A DNA stretch of 64,000 nt from NCBI GenBank assembly GCA_034766995.1, contig CM068318.1, positions 38,600,956 through 38,664,955 of the forward strand, given 5' to 3'. A model generated the notes under the pieces. It searched no databases and was not told the DNA's origin. It was given only the letters and a program-made list of their open reading frames with translations. The translations under genes and the position numbers were made by a program. Source of the DNA: Acanthacorydalis orientalis (Eukaryota; Arthropoda; Insecta; Megaloptera; Corydalidae). Positions 12,527 through 25,106 of the stretch are shown here, piece by piece. Within the stretch, counting starts at the first letter, position 1. Every line of letters starts with the position of its first letter.

Positions 12527-12794
12527 GTATACAAATATATATATACATATACATTATATATATATATATATATATATATTTACTTATATTACATTTAATA
12601 ATTAACACACCCATTCATATAATATTTCAGGAAAAAGATTTGGTATGATGCAAGTTAAAACAGGGTTGGTACAAATTTTAAAAGGATATAAAGTGTCACC
12701 ATGTGAATTTACACCAGATGAACCAGAGTGGAATATAAGACATTTCAATCTTATTATTGATGGAACGCTATCTGTTTCATTGAAATGTGCTTGA
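7166..12794 (+). CDS. Cytochrome P450, CYP6-like, complete
   Basis: Five exons: 7166-7356, 9427-10091, 10155-10376, 12208-12459 and 12631-12794. All have AG/GT boundaries and the joined frame is open, giving 497 aa, the usual length for insect microsomal P450s. The start is the ATG that opens a hydrophobic anchor ([20 protein letters not shown]). Later landmarks are the C-helix region [18 protein letters not shown] in exon 2, the I-helix AGFETSTTT around residues 302-310, ETIRKYP (ExxR) at 360-366, FNPDRF, and the haem loop [11 protein letters not shown] with the ligand Cys442. The exon structure and sequence match the partial P450 upstream, so the two form a tandem CYP6 pair likely involved in xenobiotic or lipid oxidation. 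Introns 1 (2.1 kb) and 3 (1.8 kb) hold transposon copies and microsatellites. The exon 1/exon 2 join leaves a short linker after the anchor, so a slightly different junction is possible. Confidence 0.93.
7387..7466. repeat. Compound (TA)n(CATA)n microsatellite in P450 intron 1
   Basis: A TA run followed by tandem CATA units shortly after the exon 1 donor site. Confidence 0.95.
7619..7652. repeat. (TA)n microsatellite
   Basis: TA run within intron 1 of the complete P450. Confidence 0.9.
7804..8308 (+). mobile_element. mariner-family deletion derivative, copy 2
   Basis: About 505 bp in intron 1 of the P450, flanked by TA on both sides (7802-7803 and 8309-8310). The left end TTAGGTGTAAAAATTAATTC is mirrored on the right, where the opposite strand reads ATAGGTATACAAATTAATTC. 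It keeps the start of a mariner transposase (ATGGCGTCCGAACAGCAG near 7971) and the C-terminal coding end ([28 protein letters not shown], about 8140-8260), with the catalytic middle missing and frameshifts present. Its organisation is the same as copy 1, pointing to a family amplified from one deleted progenitor. Confidence 0.82.
8617..8885 (-). repeat. Unnamed dispersed repeat, copy B (inverted)
   Basis: Reverse-complement partner of 2315-2580, inside P450 intron 1. Shared blocks include ACACTGAAATCGT, CCAACCAATCAGAACAGAG, GTAGAGTGTAGCG and GTTGCGAGGA. No coding capacity was recognised. Confidence 0.75.
10377..12207 (+). other. Long pyrimidine-rich intron 3 of the complete P450
   Basis: About 1.8 kb intron. 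From roughly 11040 to 11830 the + strand is strongly T/C-biased, which leaves long accidental open frames rich in Phe, Leu and Ser. It includes an (AC)n(AT)n run at about 11355-11422 and an imperfect hairpin at 11435-11537 (AAGACCTGGAAAAATAG answered by CTATTTTTCCAGTCTC). No gene was recognised. Confidence 0.6.
12477..12580. repeat. Interrupted TA-rich microsatellite in P450 intron 4
   Basis: TA and ATAC runs in the short last intron, between the haem-loop exon and the final exon. Confidence 0.9.
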
Positions 12795-12821
12795 GTGTTT
12801 ATGTATATATGTATGCATGTA

Positions 12822-12853
<32 letters not shown>

Positions 12854-13242
12854 GAGAGAGAGATTATATATATAAACTATAATTAGTAAATATTTCTTAT
12901 AAAAACAACAACGTGTATATATTGTTGTAATTAAAATTATACATTATTTTAAATTTAAATAACATTTATTTTCCAAAAAGTACATCATTATTTAATTTAG
13001 ATTTAAGTGTAAAAGTTTCCTTTTAATTATTTCTTTCATATCTTATAAAATTCTATATAAATTTTCAGGTACTAAAGACCGTTTACACAAAATTTCATTA
13101 GCAGGCATATACAATAAAATTTCTAATGTGATATCTTATTCAAATATAATTCAGTATATTAATAATTGTGGATTACTTTTACATAATTCAAAATAAGAAC
13201 TATGAAGAAATATCAACCATGCTTAAAGTTTAAAATTCACTG

Positions 13243-13362
<120 letters not shown>

Positions 13363-15023
13363 CATACATGCATACAAAATCAGTACTATTCTGTATTATC
13401 TATTATTTACAACATGACAAAGAAAAATTAAAAATTATGACGATTATAACAGTAACAAAATCATGTACACATAGAATGACGAAATCATTTATATATCTTG
13501 TATCTTAAATAATATTTTACATGAAACAGAATAGGAACAAAAGCCTATTGTATAATTATTTAGAGACATAATAGTTCGTAAACCTATACAAGCACAACTA
13601 AAAGACAGTGTAAAACCGACCGTGTACGCGCATTACGAAACAACTTGGTATACAAACATGCACTTGTAGACTAACTACGCCTTATGTCCGTTAGTTCAAA
13701 AAATATATAGAAATATAACTAAATCATGAATATAATAAGTGATGTAGAAAAATATGATAGTATTTATAATAAAATACATAAAAAATGAATATCAAAAACA
13801 ATATTATGTACAATCGATTACATAATATAGTTCCGACACTGTGGATAACATTCACTGTTATAATGGAATTATTCTTTAATCCACAAACCACAAAACATTT
13901 TTATCTGAACAAAAACGTTCAATAAAATCTTTAACAATTTAAATTCTTTCTTATATGCAGTTAGATATTTAATTATTTACATTCTGTATGTGACTGAAAT
14001 CTATTTTATTCTTGAATAAAATAAAAAGTACTAATAATTTTCAGACATAGTTTTAACGAATTGTAAATATGTACCGGAGCCATTTTTACAAAAAATTAAA
14101 AAATATCCACTTAAATATGAATTAAGTAAAGTACTGTATTTCGAATAAAATATTTATTACAGGAGATTGGTACTTATACAATACATGACTATATATATAT
14201 ATACAAATAGTTTTAATATAAAACAAAAGATGTTTATCTAATGTCACATTCATACATTTAAACACTTAATTGTCAGATAAACTGAATAATTAATTAATTG
14301 CAGTCTATTTTATTTAATAATACATTTTAAATACTGACATTTATTACGATGCACAAATCGTATAAATATTTTATTCGAACAATCAAACTTTTTATTTAGC
14401 TAGTTGTTACATAATAACAAGAAAAAATATAATAATAGAAGAAAGGCGAATGAGTCGAACAAGATTTGTTTTAGTCATTGCAATATGAAATATGTTATAT
14501 TTTCATATATTTCAAACAATTCTATATTTAAACTAATATGTTCTTAGATTATATTTAAACACAAGTATTAATGAATAATGGTAATAATTATTGTATGTCT
14601 ACGTTTAATGTGATTAACTACAATATGTATCATATATATTACGCATCATAAATACACACAACTCACAAACTCTGGCACACATCTCATACACAAACATTTC
14701 TGCATAATAATTTGATCAAGAGTATTATTTTTTTTAAATTACATTTTCGATAAAAAAATATCGATTTAATTTCCAAAATTTAAACTTTTTTTTTGTCAAA
14801 TACATATATTTGACGAGTTACTCTACCCTAGAGTTGTATATATGAAAACTGAATATGTTATTTAAGTATATCGTTGCAAGATATTGTACTAAGATATTTC
14901 AAAATTTTGATTTTTAACACTTTTTCATTGCCTTTATTCATTGTTCGTTCGGATTTTATCAATGATATTTTTAAAATTATTAGAAATGGTTTACATAACA
15001 AAATTTCATTCCTAACAATAAAA

Positions 15024-15025
<2 letters not shown>

Positions 15026-15077
<52 letters not shown>

Positions 15078-15080
15078 ATA
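15026..15080. repeat. (TA)n microsatellite
   Basis: TA run upstream of the ZNF106-like gene. Confidence 0.9.
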
Positions 15081-15837
15081 TTTAAGAATTGACTCTTCCT
15101 AGCATGATTAAAAAAAACGCAGATTGGTTGATTTTATTAAATTTAGATTTAGAGTAAATCTGAAAAAGTAAAATGCCAAATTGCATTTCCTTCTTTATTA
15201 CCCAGAGAGTATAAATGGAGTTATAGTAAAATTATGCCGCTTGTTACTAAGATTAATAAAAGTATTAAATTCAATCTTACCTTAAGTTCAAATTTTCGTG
15301 TATGAACGGAATTTAAATTAACGGAATTAATAACTATTTCTTTATATCATTTACTTTCATTTAAAGTCGTTAACACTAAAAGAAAACATATTTAAGAAAA
15401 TATACTTCTAATTATTAATACAACACTTGAAAACACACCATACGCACCACACACTGTATTGCTTTTTGAACTATATTTCCAAATGTAATACCAATTCACT
15501 ATTATCGCACATAGGGAAATTCGACGTTACACAATAATTTCTCTTGATACTTCATAGTCTAACAGTTACCTAAACGTCATATTAGATTACAAACATAAAT
15601 GGTAAAACGTGTGTTATTAAAATGTATTTACCAACAGTTATATGTTCATGTCTATTGAACATGTTCACTAGTTTAACATAAAAAAATAATTTTGTTCAAT
15701 TTCATTTTCAATATAAATAGATATTTTGAAAATATTTATTTCATTGTTAAATAAACTGATTTCTTTATATTGTATACTTAAACATAGTAAAAATATCATA
15801 AATTGTATTCATTTTTTTATGAAATAATTTTACGAAC

Positions 15838-18800
15838 ATGAATAACAAATCTTGGTATGTTAGACGCGGTCATAATAAAAGATGGAAAAATTATGAACAA
15901 AATAACATAATGAATCGTAATGCTGAAGAAACATCAAATAACTTTTACAGCAATAACTTTTATCAGCATGGGGCATTTCACGATTTTTCTCGGCCTCCAC
16001 GCACAATGAGGTATTTTGTGTTATTGATCATATTAATTTTTTAGTAAGTATATAAAAAAATTGATATATTCTTTTCAGTTATCCAAATTTAGTTAATGAA
16101 CTACAAAATTCTTGGAACGTACCACAACATTCTCGAGTCCCTGTATCACATCAGTGGAGACCACCGCCACCGTCAATGAACGAATCAAGATTCCCTGCAA
16201 ATTGTGCGACATTTTTTCAAAATACACAAAATAAAACTTCCGCTACACCAACAGTTAGACCGCGAAGTTTAAAAGCTCAATCAAAATCTGAAAGTGATTC
16301 ACAGAAAACTTTAGAAAGACCTTTAAAATCTCTTGCAACACCTCTTAAATCTGTTAATAAACGTAACACCGATCCTCCTTCTTTAAAAATGAAACCTAAC
16401 TTATCGAGTTTAAAAAACACTCGACTGCCTCAAAATTTAAATAAAAATAAATTATTACAAATAGTTAATTCATCGACAACAAAATTCGAACCTGCTATGA
16501 GAGAATTAGTGAGACAAAAAAGGTTACAATTATCACGTGACTTACGAAATAAATATAGTTCACAAACATCGATAGATCAAACAACTGATATTTTGGTTCC
16601 AGACATGGATGTTGATTTAAATAGTTTGCCACCTCAAATTATATCGAAGTTAAACAACGTTCTGCAGATGCAAAACTGTGATGAAAGCATTCCAGAGAAT
16701 TTGAAATCTGAGTATGAAGATTTTCCTAAAGAGTTTGATAATGATGTGGCATTAAAAAACAAATACAATAATTTAATTCCATCATCTACTTTAGAATCTT
16801 TAGATCGGGCAGAAAATGAACCTACATCTTTCTTTTTATTAAAAGATGAAGAAAATAATATAGGTGAAAATAAAATCAAACAAAATGAATTGAAAGAAAA
16901 TTGTGGTGAAACTTCAATTTTCAATGAAAAAACATCAGATAATATTGATGATTTGTTCACTCTTTCGAATTACGGTATTGAATTACCATCTGATGTAGAT
17001 GAATTACAGCTCCCGTCAAATGAAAGCTCTTTATTTAATTTTACAGAAATTGTTAAAGATTTATCGGCAGTAGATCCATTTTCAAAAGAAATAGTTTCTC
17101 AAAAACAAACCGAAATTGAAAGTCACATTGAACTAAATGTATCTTCGATTGAAACTACAAATCTGTCACCAATAAAAAAAATAGAAATAAATATAAGCAG
17201 TAGTGAAATGTTGGATAACAAAGTTGAAAAATCATTGGGTATAGATGAGGTAAAATCTAGAGTAAATCAAATCTCTGTAAACACTGTAAATACTATTGAA
17301 AATAAAGAAACAGACAGTTATAGCAGTGAAAATGAAAAACCTATAAAAGAAATATCTGACGGGATTATTACAAGTTATGAGAAAAGCAATAGTAAACAAA
17401 ATAATTTAAAAGAAGAAAAATGCCAATCTAAAAAAGATGAGCCTGTTTTTATTAAAAAAGAAATGAATGAAAAATATGAAAAAGTACAATACAGCAATGA
17501 TTTATTAGACAGAAATGAAGGAAAGTCAGAGTCAAATTTGAACACTATTTCATCTCAGTTATGTAATAAAGTAGAATTTTCAAAGCCGTACATTTGTAAG
17601 GACCCAGAAAATGAATATCAGACGATAAAAATAAATTTAAATGAAAATAATGTAATCGTTTCACAAAGTAATGAACCCAAATTAGTTGAAATAAATTGCA
17701 ATAAAGTTGAGGAACATAATTTACCTGTAAAAAGTTCAAAAACTAATGGATTGTCATGGGAATGGGTAAATGAAAATCAAAGTGAAAATAAAAATAAAGA
17801 AACTTTACAAATAAGCAAGAATAATCCAAATGAAATTGTAAGCGATGTTGATATTAGTATAAAAAATAAAATTAATTTTAATACTGAAAATTTCAATATG
17901 CAGTCTTTTAGTAAATCATCAATAGAGGATATCCATTTAGGGCAGAATCTTAAAAAGGTGAATAAAGATTTGCCTCATAATCAATTAGATGTAGTGTTAT
18001 TTGATTCTGATACAGAAAACATCAATGAAAAAAAGCAGCTCTCACAATTAAATGATAATCTTTGGGAAAAGTTTAATGAATCATGTACTCAAAAACCATT
18101 AAAACAAAGATTAGAAAATTTTAAAAAATATCTTAATGCAGAAGTCAAGAGGAACGTATTAGTAGCACTAAGAAAAAATCCAAAAATGACACTGAAACGG
18201 AGAAAAATACATGACCGAAAATCTAAATCGAATAAAAATACAAGTCATGTTTCTTACACGTTTTTCAGTAGAAAAAAATCATGTGAAATTACTGGAACTC
18301 ACAGAAGACGTGGAAAATTGCTCAAAAAAGCAAATGAATCTGTAAAGATCTGTAATCCACCTGACAAAAATACCATTTGCAATCAGGTTTCTTTAAATAA
18401 CATTAAAAGTTCTGAAAAAATTGATACAAAGAATATGAAAGAATCAACTTTTGAAAAATTATCAAATGAAACAAATTCTTTGGTTTTGGATAATATTTTA
18501 AATGATAAAGTCACAGAAAAATATTCAGTAACAGAAAGTAATTTGAAAACTAATATTTTGGATGGCTGCTTTGAACTACATAAAAATGCAGTCAGTGGCC
18601 AAATTACTTGTGATAAAGTTAATCAAAAATTAAAATTACAAAATACTGAACTCGTAAAAGAGATTAATGACATCAAAAATCATCAAAACGATGAAACAGT
18701 ATTAAAACAATCTGTGGAATTGCCCAAGTTAGGTATAACGAATACAGAATTTGACTCGCCTAGTAGTGAGAATTTTAATTGTAACTCGAGAAATGTGATT

Positions 18801-21800
18801 AACAACCAGCATTATGCATATCATGTAAAAAATAATGACAAACAAAATACAGAACTGAACACAGTTTTAGAAACACTACAGTCTCAAAAAGTTGTGCAAT
18901 ATAAAAAAAAATCACAAAGTATTAATACATTAAGTGATTGTAACATACCATTTAGTGTTTCTCATGCTGATACTGATCTTGATTATTCGGAAATAAGTAG
19001 TGATCAATCATGTAACGATAATTCTAATACTAAGGTAAAAAATATGATTAATGATAGCGAAAAAGAAAATAACTGTAAAGTAAACATTACGATAAATACT
19101 TTAAATGATGACATACAATCTTTAGGTAATAATTTACATATATCTACTAACAAAAAAGTAAAGCATGTAGATACTTCCCTAGAAAAAAATATGCAAATTG
19201 TGTTAGATAAAAAATTAAGCGATGAATTAAATGTAAAAAATGTTTTCCATACAATTACAATACCTGAAGAAAATACTGACAATGAAACAAAAGTAAAGTC
19301 TGAAGAAAATAATTTCGTCTTAGAAAGTAATACAAATGAAAGTTGCTTTATCGCCATTAAAGAAAGCAAATACAAGAAAAAAAAGGAGAGTGATAATTAT
19401 AATGAAACAAAAAACAATGAGAAGATAGAAACTAAAAATAAAGAAAAAAAATATTTGTCTTCAAAACACAAACACCATAACTATTCTCATCACAAAAATG
19501 ATAATAAATCAAGTATTTTAACATCAAAAAATTTTGATTTTGAAAACACTCAGATTTCAAAAATACAGAGTAAATCAGTTATTGATAAAGAAGAAATACT
19601 CACTAGGTTAATGTACATAGATCTAGAAATTAAGAAATTATTCGATGAAAAGTTTTTGTTGTATAAACAATTATTAAAGTGTAAAGATATAGAAAACAAT
19701 GATGTTTTGAGAATAATAAACAGTATGCAAATAAATTCATTATCCGACACAGACAAGATAAAAAAACCAGAACCTTTACAAACAAAAGATACTAAAGTAT
19801 CTTTATCAGGACATTACAAAATGGAAAAAAATAATTTAAATTTCAAATGCCATTTTTCTGATTATAAAATAAAAAGACCATCAAGTACTTGTTCCGAATA
19901 TTCTACAAAAACTTCAAATAAGTATTCCTATAAAATTCCTAAAAGAGCTAGTTCTGAAGAAAAATACATTAAGGAAACTCGAAAAAATTATCAAAATGTA
20001 AAATACTTAAAAGTAGGTAATAGCAAAGATACAAAACATATTTCTTCTGAAAACAAACTTCAGTTTGCAACATTAAAAAGAAAATTTATAAGTGAGCCTG
20101 AACTAAAATCGAATAAAAAAAAATCCAGAATTGATACTGATGAAACAAAGAAAAAAAATGAATCTCTTAATAAACCAGTGAATGAAAAAAAAATATTAAA
20201 TTATAAAAAAGACGATAAAAGAAAATGTGATAAAATAAGTAGAGAAAGTATTGCTGATAATAAAATCAAACAAAATAATGGAAGAGATAAAATATCAAAT
20301 AAAGAAATAAAAAACAAAAAGCATCCTTCAAATATAAGTTCTTCACAACCATTAAATGAAATCACATCTGTTAAGCAAATTACAGAAAATATAAATAAAA
20401 ATCCATTGAAAAAGACTAAAAAATCAATTATTAAATCAGATGTTGAAGATTTTAAATCATTTTCCAATGATAACAAAATTGAAAATCTTCCACTTATAAA
20501 TATCACGAAAGAAAAAAAAATCGATTCACTTGAAACATCAACAAAAATACAGCATCATCAATGTTCAGATTCATTAAAAAACAAGGCAACAAAACAAAAT
20601 AAAAAGCTTGATCTACATTCAAAAGATTTATACGGCGAATGTGAAAATGATTTAAAAACAGACCTAAATAATAAACATGATACTCGTCAAATAACCGCCA
20701 AGTTAAATGAAAATGGAGAGAAAAAAAATATTTCGAAAGAAAAAAAATCTGAAACGGGCATTAATAACACATTATCATTAAGTAAAGTAAATTTAACTGA
20801 AAATAAATTGCAGGATATTGATTTTCAGTCAGAATCTCAAATAAAGAAAGAAAAAAATGAATCGTATATAACTAATGTAAATCTTATAGATGAACAGTTG
20901 GATAATAATTGTGGACATGCACAAACGACAGAATTAAATTTATCAAAAAGATCAGCAAGTCAAATAGAATTCAGTGAAATAAATTCATCTAAAAAAGTTA
21001 AATATCTTATAAAAGATTGTTTTATTAAACTAATTCCATTAGAAATATTAAAAATAAACAAGAATATTACCAATAAGTATGTAAATAATAGTTTAGGTAA
21101 TAATTGTAGTAATAAAAATTTATATAATACAGATACGAGTAAAGATATAACTATCAATGAAAATGACATGGAAAGTAAAAAAGTACAGAAGTTAGAGCAA
21201 TCTAATCTTTCGCAAAACTTGTCAAATAAAAAACATGGTTTGTTGTCTCCTTCAGATACTGCAAAAACCGATTGTCAAGATATTTTTGAGATAACAAAAG
21301 GTAAATCGCAGGTAAAAGACTGTAAAATACATAACAACGATGGAAGTGTTACCGATGAATCTAAAAATATAGAATTTGAAAACGACAAAAAGGTTGCAAA
21401 TACAAACGTAAAAGATGAAATATTTGTTATGGAAATTGAAAAAATTAAAAGGCTTTCTGGAAACGAAGAAATTTATAATCCAATTACAGAAAAAGAAACA
21501 ATAGATTTAACTAATGACAATATAGATGTATCTAATGAAAAATTTAGTTCTCACTTAGGAGCCATTTTATATGCAAAAGTATGAATATTTATGATTTACA
21601 CAATTGATGAATTTAAGCTTGTTTTATATTATTTTACAGATTTATCACGATTATCTTATTGTTGCCTGTGAAGATAGTAATCTATATAAGTATAATCTTC
21701 AGAATGGAAAATTACTAGCAAAAGGTGTCGGGCATACATCAGCAATAACATGCTTTAATATTATTGAAAATCAAAGGAAGAACCACATTGATTCAGTCAT

Positions 21801-22956
21801 TTACAGTGGTTCATTAGATGGAACTTTTTGTTCTTTTGCTTTAAAAACAATGGAACATATTTCTGTCAATTTAAAAACCGATAGCCCTATCCAATGTATG
21901 GATACTTGTTGGGGTTATTTTTTCCTTGGATCAAATTCTGGTCATTTATATCGATACACTATACAGGTATGTAAAGATAATTATACTACTCAAACTATAT
22001 TTGTTATTGTTTTTATTATTATTTTAGAATGAAAAATTAGCCAGTGACAAAAGAGAAATAGCAGACAAACCAATACTTGTGTTAAAAGCAACTCGAGAGG
22101 GGAGTAGAAGAGTACTTATTACAGCAGCACGCAATTACCCAGTTTCTATTAGAGATGCAATGAGTGGGTTATTACTGCGATACATCAGTCCTACTCTATC
22201 ACCCACAATTTATTCAATACTGTTATCAGATAGTATTATTTACTGTGGTTCAAGTCAAAATCTTATTGTTGGATATGATTTTACAGTTAGTATTTACTCA
22301 GATTAATATTAATTGAATTAAATTACAAAATCCTATTTATATTTAACTTATAAATGTAGTTTGTATAATTAACCCTTTGAAGAGTACCTCCATAAATGTA
22401 CATCATGATTATATATTACATATACAGGATTGTTATATTACTCATATTTCATAAAATGTAATACAGGTTTCTTCGGGTTTTTTTTATACAAAGTAAAAAT
22501 AAATAAAATTTAGAAACACTTATCTCAAAGAATTCTCAATCAGAGCATGCTATTCAAAGGGTTAAAAACATGTATCTAATATTACTAATGTTTGTTTAGA
22601 ATGGTGCAAGTAGTATTAAATATACTGCTGGACGAGGAATAGTCTGTTTAACTATACATAAAAAATTATTATTTGCTGGATGTTATGACGGACAAGTGTA
22701 TGTATTTAATTTAAAAACACAAGAATTTATAATTTCATTACCAGGACCTGGAAGTATGATTCTAGCTCTAGACATAATCGATGATAAAGTAAGGAAAAAT
22801 TTAAAAAAAAATAAAAAATAACATATATATATATATATTATATATAAATTTTTTCAGATTGTAGTTGGATGTAGAAATTCAAAAATTAGTATTATCGAAA
22901 TGCCAGAAATTATCAAAAAATCAACTGATTCAGTAATTGATATAAGTAAAGAATGA
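15838..22956 (+). CDS. ZNF106-like protein with C-terminal WD40 repeats
   Basis: Six exons: 15838-16010, 16079-21578, 21640-21966, 22028-22285, 22600-22788 and 22858-22956. Joined in frame they give 2181 aa. Exon 2 is a single 5.5 kb block coding for a low-complexity chain very rich in Lys, Asn, Ser and Glu, with a basic patch (TLKRRKIHDRKSKSNK, likely a nuclear signal) and a predicted coiled coil near residues 1225-1260 (LEIKKLFDEKFLLYKQLL). From residue 1892 the remaining exons encode WD40-type repeats: HTSAITCF, VIYSGSLDGTFCSF, VSIRDAMSGLLLRYI, LLFAGCYDGQVYVFNLKT. The SIRDAMSGLLLR block closely resembles the WD40 part of vertebrate ZNF106, an RNA-binding nuclear protein. I could not find a C2H2 zinc finger in this model. 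The assignment rests on the WD40 part and general layout; orthology is inferred. Confidence 0.75.
22369..22565. mobile_element. piggyBac-type MITE in intron 4 of the ZNF106-like gene
   Basis: About 197 bp that begins TTAACCCTTTGAA and ends with its exact reverse complement TTCAAAGGGTTAA. TTAA is the target duplicated by piggyBac transposons, and ends beginning CCCTTT are common in that superfamily. There is no coding capacity, so it is non-autonomous. Confidence 0.75.
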
Positions 22957-23497
22957 GAGTAAAGCAACTATTAATAAAATGTTTTAACAGTATCTATTAT
23001 GATTGTATGACTGATGAAAATTGAATAGAAAAATATAGTGTTGTACATGTATTTTCAAATGTAATTTAATAATTTTTGTCTACATATATAAAATCACATT
23101 TATGTAAATGTTTTTTCAATTACTAAAAAATATGATTTTTTTATTGATTAAAACATATTTTCATGATTTTTCAGACAAATACTTCTGATTCAACTAAAAA
23201 TTAAAATCTGTTTATGTACGTACATAATTTTAAAAAAAGAAAACGGGCAAATTTTCAACTTTTATTTTTATTAAATAAGAATTCATTTTTACTCAAAGTT
23301 AAACAAATAAAATATGACAAAAAAAATGTTATTAAATTCTAACTGGATGTTTATTTACAAAATTTTGTATTTTGTACATTGAATTTTTGACAAAAATATT
23401 CTATATATAGTTTTTCAGTCGATTATTACTAAAAATTATAGTTTATGAATTAAAAATTAAATATATTTCAAAATATAAGAAAAATAGATTTTTGTCT
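22957..23497. other. Shared 3' flank of two convergent genes
   Basis: 541 bp of AT-rich DNA between the stop codons of the ZNF106-like gene and spindle-E, presumably both 3' UTRs. No other feature was recognised. Confidence 0.6.
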
Positions 23498-25070
23498 TTA
23501 GACTTTTATATCTAACTTGTTACAGTTAACGTTATGAATTTCACTAACAAGATGTACTCTTAAACTATTTAATGTTAAAACTGTAACATCACATACAAGA
23601 CAGGTCAATTCACCAGATGGAAAATCAATAATACTGGAACAAAAAAAAACATGTACTTTTCTAAAATTATGACTAAAAAATATTTACTTACCGTTTACTA
23701 ATATTTAATAAATATGTTAGATGTTGTTGCATTTCATAATCATCATTAGAATTTATTTCAATACAATTATGCAAATTATAAACGGCTTTTGAAGAAAACT
23801 GATATGATCCAGGTAATAATAACTTATCATTGTTAACAGAACACCAACGATCTTCTTTATCTGCATTCTCTATTGGTAAAGACTTTCTATTCTTTTGTAA
23901 CAACCTATAAAAATAAGTAAGTTATTTTAAATTTCAATACATATAACAGACAAATATATCCACTTACTTTAATAAGAAATATTGAATTTTCTTTTGGCAC
24001 ACACTAACACTCTCGGAATCAACATTAGGTTCTTCAAATTTATCTTCTAAATATAATGCAATATTAACCCAGTATCGAAAACAGTTAATCTAAAAAAAGT
24101 TTTACTTAATATTCAGCCAACAAGATAATGAAAAAATACTTACTGTATTAATATCTTCCTCATTAATTTCAACATCAGTATTTATAATGATATCATGTTC
24201 TCGAAATAGTGGCCTCTTCATATCATCATCATGATATCCTAAACCACATAATGCTGATACGAATCGTGAATTGTGTTTGTCAGTTCGTAATTCCATCGTT
24301 GGGCAAAACAAAAAACACATAAGTGAAGGAAAACCTCGTAAATTAGGCATAAGAGTTGTATGACGAAGTTTTAAACAATCGCCTATTTCATTCGTTGACG
24401 TAAGTGCAGCCACCAATAATCTTAGAAATAAATATTTAAAATATAGTTTATTAATATCAATATCAAATAAAATTTAAATATAAAGTGTGGAATGAGATTC
24501 ACATATAAAAAACATTTACTAAACAATGGCTGGTTAAACATTTAAAAATAAATCTTTATGGTATTATAAATTACATGTCAATTAAATAAAAGTAAAGTTG
24601 TACAAAAATTTTATATAAATAATAAAAATGTTAAATTTTAATCAAATATAGAAGTCCTATTATAAATAAGATATATACATAATTGAAATTTAACAACTAT
24701 TAATACTAATATATGACACACTTTTTCTATTCAACTATAAAAAATTCAAAAATTATTACCGTTGATGCATATCCTGTGGTTCTGGATCAAGTAATACTGT
24801 ATTAACAGAATCTGCATCAATTTTAATAAGAGAAGTACTAGGACCATACACTCTCAAACTATACACTTTCATTTCAAGAGGAGAATAAGGTCCTTTTAAA
24901 TGTAAAGTGGATTTACACTCTTCCCTTCTTGGTGATTCAAATTCTACATTCATTAATGATTGTTCTCTAGATCCTTCATTTTGTTGTGAATTATAAACTT
25001 TTAATTCGGTAACATCCATATTTGTTTTTATTAATCTCATTTCATGATTCATCTAATAACAAGATTTTAT

Positions 25071-25106
<36 letters not shown>

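Noticed and set aside
16634..21169. Several minus-strand open frames opposite the ZNF106-like exon
   Set aside because: They are shadows of a long lysine/asparagine-rich coding exon on the other strand, giving Phe/Leu/Ser-rich nonsense.
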